From assembly GCA_051453625.1 (NCBI GenBank), contig JBOZIK010000001.1:152949013-152998362 (forward strand): a stretch of DNA of 49,350 nucleotides, given 5' to 3'. Shown in pieces: positions 43,941-49,350 of this stretch. Below the pieces are notes generated by a model. That model was not told the origin of the DNA. It was given only the letters and a program-made list of their open reading frames with translations, and did not search any database. The position numbers were made by a program, and so were the translations under genes. Each line of letters opens with the position of its first letter. Position 1 is the stretch's first letter. Origin of the DNA: Welwitschia mirabilis. Taxonomy: Eukaryota; Gnetophyta; Gnetopsida; Welwitschiales.

Positions 43941-44353
43941 CAGACAAAGTGGGATTGGTGAAGATAAAACCAGACAAAAAACAAAATTTTAAGAATTGAT
44001 TGGAAGTTGTAAGATAAAAAGTAAATAATTGTTGAATCATAAAATAAATTGCAAAGAAAATAACTAAGCAAGAAATGAAGGAAACTCCTACCCAAAGCCA
44101 AGCCACGACATATGGTAAAGCAACATTCATTAATGTGTTTTTGCTTTTATACAATTCTTTAATTCAACCATCATACAACTAACTCACAACCAACTCATGG
44201 TCAAGTGACCATCACATAACCTCTCTTCCTAACCATTCTTTAAGCACATAATTACACTCTTAATATATTATTTTATTTCTCTCTTTGATTTTAATTATTA
44301 TTTTATATCTCTTTAAAATGTTGGTATTACTAAAGCCAAAATAATTCAACAAT
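43941..44353 (-). repeat. RE-G 3' LTR
   Basis: It aligns with 46345-46764 through AAGAATTGATTG, GAATCATAAAATAAATTGC, ACAAGAAATGAAGGAAAC and TTTAAGCACATAATTACACTC. On the minus strand it begins TGTTGAATTATTTTGGC. Confidence 0.8.
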
Positions 44354-44366
44354 CACCCCCTTAACA
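44354..44366 (-). other. RE-G polypurine tract
   Basis: The minus strand reads TTAAGGGGGTGAT just before the LTR start. Confidence 0.75.
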
Positions 44367-44710
44367 GCAACACCTGAGGAACACCCTGTTGACATGTCCA
44401 CTATTCCATTTCATGCAACATGTCTTATAGTATTTTGACATGGCCACCACATGGTCATCTTATATTGAACTTTACATAATCCCATGAAGCTTCTCCCTAA
44501 GCTTCAAGAGGAGATATTCTTACTTCTCATTTGATTGGCTATCTTGCTTAACCCTACAACCATTATTGGAGGAGCTTTGAGTTTTCCTAGACAGACCGAT
44601 CAGGACCTGATCAAGGGATTAACTTGGCTAGTCAAGGATTCATCTACGTTACTATTCTTCTCGTCTTTTTTGTTCCTTTTTCACTTTTAAATGCACCATT
44701 GAACAATATT

Positions 44711-44867
44711 TTTTTATGTTTTTTTTCAGGGTAACCATTGGCAGGTAGGTATGTGCCACACAAACAACCAATGGCACTGGGGCCCATGCAGGTTTTTCAA
44801 ACCATGTGCCACCGCCAATGTGGAGGTTTGAACTTGGGACCCTAGGTTGGCAATTGATCTTGGACCC
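44711..44867 (-). mobile_element. tRNA-derived SINE, copy 2, box A region deleted
   Basis: It shares with copy 1 the 5' TCCAAGATCAATTGCCA, box B region AGTTCAAACCTCC, body (GTGGCACATACCTACCTG) and A-rich tail. About 19 bp net are missing, including most of box A. It is flanked by CACCATTGAACAATATT (44694-44710) and CACCATTCTACAATATT (44868-44884), 15 of 17 identical. Confidence 0.85.
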
Positions 44868-44884
44868 CACCATTCTACAATATT

Positions 44885-46329
44885 AATGGTGGATTCTAAC
44901 TTTAATTTAAGGTCACCTTGTACATTCACAATTTTTATACAATTTTAAAAATTAATGAGGATTCAAACAAAGGCACCTTGGTATCAAAAGGTGGGGGGAA
45001 AAACAAGCGATCGTATCCATGTCCATGTGCTATGAAAGAGCCATTGGTGCTTTGGATGGCATCTCATTCTAACCAAATAGAGCCTTCCAAGAAGAGGGCT
45101 CCTTTCCTGATTATGTGCATGCTCTCACATTCACAAGTGAAAAAGTCGAATTTTCCTTCCCTTTCTTTGTAGGTTGTTGAATCAACATAGAAGCCTTCAT
45201 GCCTGCACTGTGGTTCGTGCAAGTACATCAGAATGAAGGCTTTTTTTTGGTCAAGGTATGCCAAAGTGGGATTTGGAGCTTGTCTCCCACAAAAAGGGTT
45301 GCTTTGATGGTAGCATAGAGGGGACTTGGTGAAATAAGGGTTTTGGGTTTGGGGCTAGGGCTATTGTAGAAACTTAGAAATGAGAATTTCAACACGTGAA
45401 GTAGCTTTGTTTGAGGGTTCTATGATATCAATGACTTGTGAAAGAGGGTTGCTCTTGGACTTATATAAAAAGATTGAATTCTTCCATTTCTTTCTTTCCT
45501 TCTTTTTTCTTCTTCTTCTTCTTCCTGCTTTTTTTTTAATGGGGTCTCTATTCCCTCTGGTGGTTGAGGCAAAGTTGAGGCCTCTCTGACTCTACTCTTA
45601 TGGACTCTTATGGATGATGTCATGCATTGTGGAATGCAAGGTAAAAGGCCCAAATTACTAGAGTTTTAGCAGAAATGAAATTGTTTTTATAGCTTCTTCA
45701 AAACTACTAGGGTTTTGGCAGAAACAAAACAAAATCTTTTATAGCTTCTTTAAAATGTTATGTTATCAACTCCACTTATAGATCAAACCCTATCCTCTTT
45801 GAGCTTAAGGAGCTACACAATCCCATACTCTGCAAGCATACCATTTAGTTTGCATCCAGAGACACACAAGCTTATCACCCAAATCCAAGGAAATACCTAA
45901 AGCCTTTGTGACTTCCTATTGCCATTGGCAAGGAGAAGAATCTTCTTCCTAAACCTAAGACTTTCGCCCTAAGCCTTCATAATAAATGCATCATATATAG
46001 AAACACAAACAATGGTATCCACTCCATTTTCTTTTAACTTATTTGGCTTTTTAGTAGATGATGAAACATGTTTGGGAATCTGGTTCAACTACTTTCTGCA
46101 ACATTCGGAGACGCTATGATTAAATGGAAACTCTTAGCACTTTGTCCTTTGACATCAAATGGTTAGAAATGGCTGGTTGGATTGTCAAGTGTGGAATGCC
46201 TTGAAACTTTTCCTCCTTTCAATGCCTCCACAAAAGCTACACACACAAATCTTAGGGTGGCTACTTGTGCTCGCCACTGCTTCAAGATCAGGAGGGTGTG
46301 CAATTAAGCAAGAACCCTCAAACTAAAAA
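44885..46329. other. RE-G interior, non-coding
   Basis: Only short unrelated reading frames are present. A TTC-rich microsatellite occupies about 45488-45538. No retroelement protein homology was found in either strand. Confidence 0.5.
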
Positions 46330-46344
46330 ATCTCACTCTGATGC
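46330..46344 (-). other. RE-G primer-binding site
   Basis: The minus strand reads GCATCAGAGTGAGA directly after the LTR end TTATGTCA, resembling TGGTATCAGAG of the initiator-Met complement. Confidence 0.7.
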
Positions 46345-46764
46345 TGACATAAACAAGAAAACAAACATTTAGCATAAAGGAAAAATAAATTTTCAAGAAT
46401 TGATTGTGAGCTTTAAAATAAGAAATAAATAATGATTGAATCATAAAATAAATTGCAAAGAAAATAACAAAACAAGAAATGAAGGAAACCCCCACCTGAA
46501 GCCAAACCGCGACAAACATTGAGGTGACGTTTGATTAAAGTGTCTTTGCTTTTATAAAATTCTGTGATTCAACCAACTCACAACTAATTCACAACCAACT
46601 TACAACTGCTTCACAGCCAACTCAATAACCATCTCATAACCATTCTTCCTAACCTCTCTTTAAGCACATAATTACACTCTTTACATAGTGTTTTCTCTCT
46701 TTATTTTTATTCATGAATGTATATCCCTTTAAATGTCCACATTCCGAATATGCCAAAATAATCT
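46345..46764 (-). repeat. RE-G 5' LTR, cut by the assembly gap
   Basis: It starts (as read on +) TGACATAAACAAG. It is the partner of 43941-44353 and extends to GCCAAAATAAT, about 6 bp short of the full LTR, where N begins. Confidence 0.8.
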
Positions 46765-47707
46765 NNNNNNNNNNNNNNNNNNNNNNNNNNNNNNNNNNNN
46801 NNNNNNNNNNNNNNNNNNNNNNNNNNNNNNNNNNNNNNNNNNNNNNNNNNNNNNNNNNNNNNNNNNNNNNNNNNNNNNNNNNNNNNNNNNNNNNNNNNNN
46901 NNNNNNNNNNNNNNNNNNNNNNNNNNNNNNNNNNNNNNNNNNNNNNNNNNNNNNNNNNNNNNNNNNNNNNNNNNNNNNNNNNNNNNNNNNNNNNNNNNNN
47001 NNNNNNNNNNNNNNNNNNNNNNNNNNNNNNNNNNNNNNNNNNNNNNNNNNNNNNNNNNNNNNNNNNNNNNNNNNNNNNNNNNNNNNNNNNNNNNNNNNNN
47101 NNNNNNNNNNNNNNNNNNNNNNNNNNNNNNNNNNNNNNNNNNNNNNNNNNNNNNNNNNNNNNNNNNNNNNNNNNNNNNNNNNNNNNNNNNNNNNNNNNNN
47201 NNNNNNNNNNNNNNNNNNNNNNNNNNNNNNNNNNNNNNNNNNNNNNNNNNNNNNNNNNNNNNNNNNNNNNNNNNNNNNNNNNNNNNNNNNNNNNNNNNNN
47301 NNNNNNNNNNNNNNNNNNNNNNNNNNNNNNNNNNNNNNNNNNNNNNNNNNNNNNNNNNNNNNNNNNNNNNNNNNNNNNNNNNNNNNNNNNNNNNNNNNNN
47401 NNNNNNNNNNNNNNNNNNNNNNNNNNNNNNNNNNNNNNNNNNNNNNNNNNNNNNNNNNNNNNNNNNNNNNNNNNNNNNNNNNNNNNNNNNNNNNNNNNNN
47501 NNNNNNNNNNNNNNNNNNNNNNNNNNNNNNNNNNNNNNNNNNNNNNNNNNNNNNNNNNNNNNNNNNNNNNNNNNNNNNNNNNNNNNNNNNNNNNNNNNNN
47601 NNNNNNNNNNNNNNNNNNNNNNNNNNNNNNNNNNNNNNNNNNNNNNNNNNNNNNNNNNNNNNNNNNNNNNNNNNNNNNNNNNNNNNNNNNNNNNNNNNNN
47701 NNNNNNN
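46765..47707. other. Assembly gap, 943 N
   Basis: An estimated-size gap. Reading frames drawn across it are meaningless. Confidence 0.98.
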
Positions 47708-48560
47708 AGTCCACTTTTTGGAGAATATTAAATATGATATTGGATGTGTGACTCTTTTTTCTCTCAAAATGCATTCAGTGAGTTCCTTCTTTTTTGGATC
47801 TTTCTATTTGATCTTTAGTCAATTATTATTCTTTTGGGGTTTTATTTTCTTGGCAATCAAACTATTCTGAGTTGGAAAAGTAGTTTCAAAGTGCCCTTCT
47901 TCCAAATCTGATCACAGAATGCCCTTACTTTATGAATGTAAGGTCTCTCACTAGTGATAGAAATTTTCTAATAAGATCGTTTTGGTAGCACTACTTTACC
48001 TAGTTCCCATAAGTTTGGCAATTCAACCTCTAAGATGTCACTGTCTTTTCGAGTGCAAAAATCAAATTACTGATGATTTGAATTTTCCACCCTTATGCTT
48101 TGATACATACCTAGGGAACCTTGAAATTTGCAAAGCTTGGGTCTTGATCCTCTATCTAAACCCTAGATCACTAGACCCTCCCAGAGTACTCTCTTCTATA
48201 CACCCTTAAATTCTTCAAGAGCTTTTGATTATGAAGAAAATTCAAGGACATAATCTCTTCTTAATCATACTTGTGCAAAGAGCTCTGTTCTCTGCTCTGG
48301 TCTGTGCACACTTAGGTGTTTTTGGTACTACATTGCAAAGACTATAAAAATGTGAACGTTCTCTCACAAAATGCTCTCTGTGCATCACTTAAGGCAATCC
48401 TCCCTTTTAGTACCTCACATTACGGTTAAAACCCTAAAGTGAAATTTGCTTTTTACTTCCTTAAACTATGTAGTTAAAAATCTCTTTATGGATGAAACAC
48501 TTCTCTAACTTTCAATAGTTAAATAAAAGAGTATGATAATAAAAACTAAAAGGGAAGATT
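47708..48560. other. AT-rich sequence, part of it probably the RE-H LTR
   Basis: No protein homology. The portion from about 48200 to 48577 has LTR-like text (AAAACCCTAAAGTG) and lies downstream, in element sense, of the RE-H RNase H. Confidence 0.4.
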
Positions 48561-48900
48561 TGAGCTCACTTTTAGTAGTTCTTCCCTAGACAATCAACTA
48601 GCCTCCAAGGGAACATGATATGCCATGTATTATCCTTACACCCATTGCACACATTATAGCAATCCTAAGTTGTTCTCTATAGAAGGCATGCTTCTCTAAA
48701 TTGATGCTACTATTGAGGCAAAGTGTATTGGTCTTATAGGTATGGGAGATAGGAGATGACTTAGGTGAAACATGGTCCATCAAGATGTATGTGTGGTGTT
48801 TGGTGATAGTTAGAATGCCATACAAAGTGTGATTGTCACAAAACATCACATACCTATCATGGTGGAAGAACACACTTGCGTAATAAAGTGTTTCGATCAA
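48561..48900 (-). pseudogene. RE-H: copia RNase H tail plus polypurine tract
   Basis: The minus strand reads HHDRYVMFCDNHTLYG and LEKHAFYREQLRIAIM, which parallel the RE-E RNase H (SKYFVFCDNQSTTH, MEKHNFYKGKLGIAIA). Then come CTTGGAGGCTAGTTGATTG and TCTAGGGAAGAA (48590-48579), equivalent to the RE-E sequence before its 3' LTR. The LTR therefore starts near 48577 and runs left. Confidence 0.65.
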
Positions 48901-49350
48901 ATTGTCTTCTATGAATGATTTTGATTAGTTATGATGTTTTGATTTGTACATTTATTTCTTCTTTATTTTCATAGGTATGGATTTTATGCTTCGTGCTAAA
49001 TTTGTTATTTTTTAATGTCACTTTTATGTCTTATCAATTTTCTCTTTATATTTTAGTTTTTAACTTTGTTCTTTTTAATTAGTAGGTTAGTGGGCCCTCG
49101 TGTGGGAAAGTGAAGCCAAATGCTTTTTTATTCCCATGTTTTTTATATTCTCATGTCCAGTGATTAAAAAGTCGGCAAAAGTAAAAAGTCGGCAAGCCCC
49201 AAAAAAGAGTCGTGTCGTCGAGTCGGAGACTAGTCGGCAAAAAAGTTGGCTAAAAAAGTCGGCATTAAAAAAAATTAAAAATCATTTTTCTTGAATTTCA
49301 ACAATGAAAGACATTATTGATCACGTTTGACAACTATGTAACCCTTTAAT
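48901..49350. other. Window end: GTCGGC-rich repeat patch
   Basis: AAAAAGTCGGCA-like words recur irregularly at 49165-49263 (GTCGGC or a near variant about six times). Just before, GTGAAGCCAAATGC at 49110 resembles the shared copia LTR start. No gene is seen. Confidence 0.5.

Larger units (their letters stand above)
43941..46764 (-). mobile_element. RE-G: non-autonomous LTR retrotransposon with ~2 kb non-coding interior
   Basis: Minus orientation. The 3' LTR is about 43941-44353, preceded in element sense by the polypurine tract AAGGGGGTGAT (44354-44364). The 5' LTR runs from 46345 into the gap, with a primer site at 46330-46344. The interior (44365-46329) shows no gag, integrase or RT, so it would depend on another element's proteins. 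A SINE (44711-44867) lies inside. The right terminus and its target duplication are lost in the 943-N gap. Confidence 0.75.

Noticed and set aside
46649-47870. Several long reading frames of 330-385 codons
   Set aside because: Nearly all of their length is undetermined N, so they are artefacts of translating a gap.

Overview
The window looks like plant nuclear DNA, probably from a seed plant with a large, slowly purged genome. A gymnosperm is my guess, not a proof. The reasons are plant-type protein sequences, canonical GT-AG introns, AT-rich intergenic DNA, and thick layers of old, stop-riddled retroelements with initiator-Met tRNA primer sites. Only two host genes are visible and both are incomplete. 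The first is two exons of an HDA6-like class I histone deacetylase (+ strand, 866-1534). The second is nine consecutive open exons of an F-box/LRR-repeat 15 (SLOW MOTION-type) gene (minus strand, 22803-20360).

Layout. 1-1.5 kb holds the HDA6-like exons. 2.8-18.5 kb is a pile of + strand Ty1/copia relics. RE-A (4096-9973) has both LTRs, a probable hAT-type insertion and a second foreign insert. RE-B (11026-15850) has a 5' LTR, a primer site and gag to RNase H, but its 3' LTR is cut short. RE-C (15860-17430) has only RT and RNase H. 20.3-22.8 kb is the F-box/LRR gene. 23.35-24.55 kb is a LINE relic that runs into a 100-N gap. RE-D follows (24654-26430), the 3' half of a copia element of the RE-B family with an intact LTR. 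28.4-29.06 kb is a minus-strand LINE relic.

29.4-47 kb is a nested complex. A gag-only LTR element (RE-F; LTRs at 29408 and 40586; gag at 30.95 and 43.5 kb) carries a tRNA-derived SINE in its first LTR. It is split by a minus-strand copia element (RE-E, 31581-40308) bounded by GAAAG duplications. Inside RE-E lie a MITE-like DNA transposon with an 8-bp target duplication, a LINE 3' end, an unrecognised decayed coding region and a 100-N gap. A 2-kb-internal, apparently non-autonomous LTR element (RE-G, 43941 to the 943-N gap) interrupts the second gag copy and holds a second SINE copy. 47.7-49.35 kb holds an LTR/RNase H relic and a short GTCGGC-rich repeat patch.

There are no operons, CRISPR arrays or stand-alone RNA genes. 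The two host genes have no visible functional link. The F-box/LRR protein would be the substrate receptor of an SCF ubiquitin ligase. The HDA6 class is known for silencing transposons, which is only a contextual irony here. Identity statements throughout are by-eye estimates, and no database search was run.
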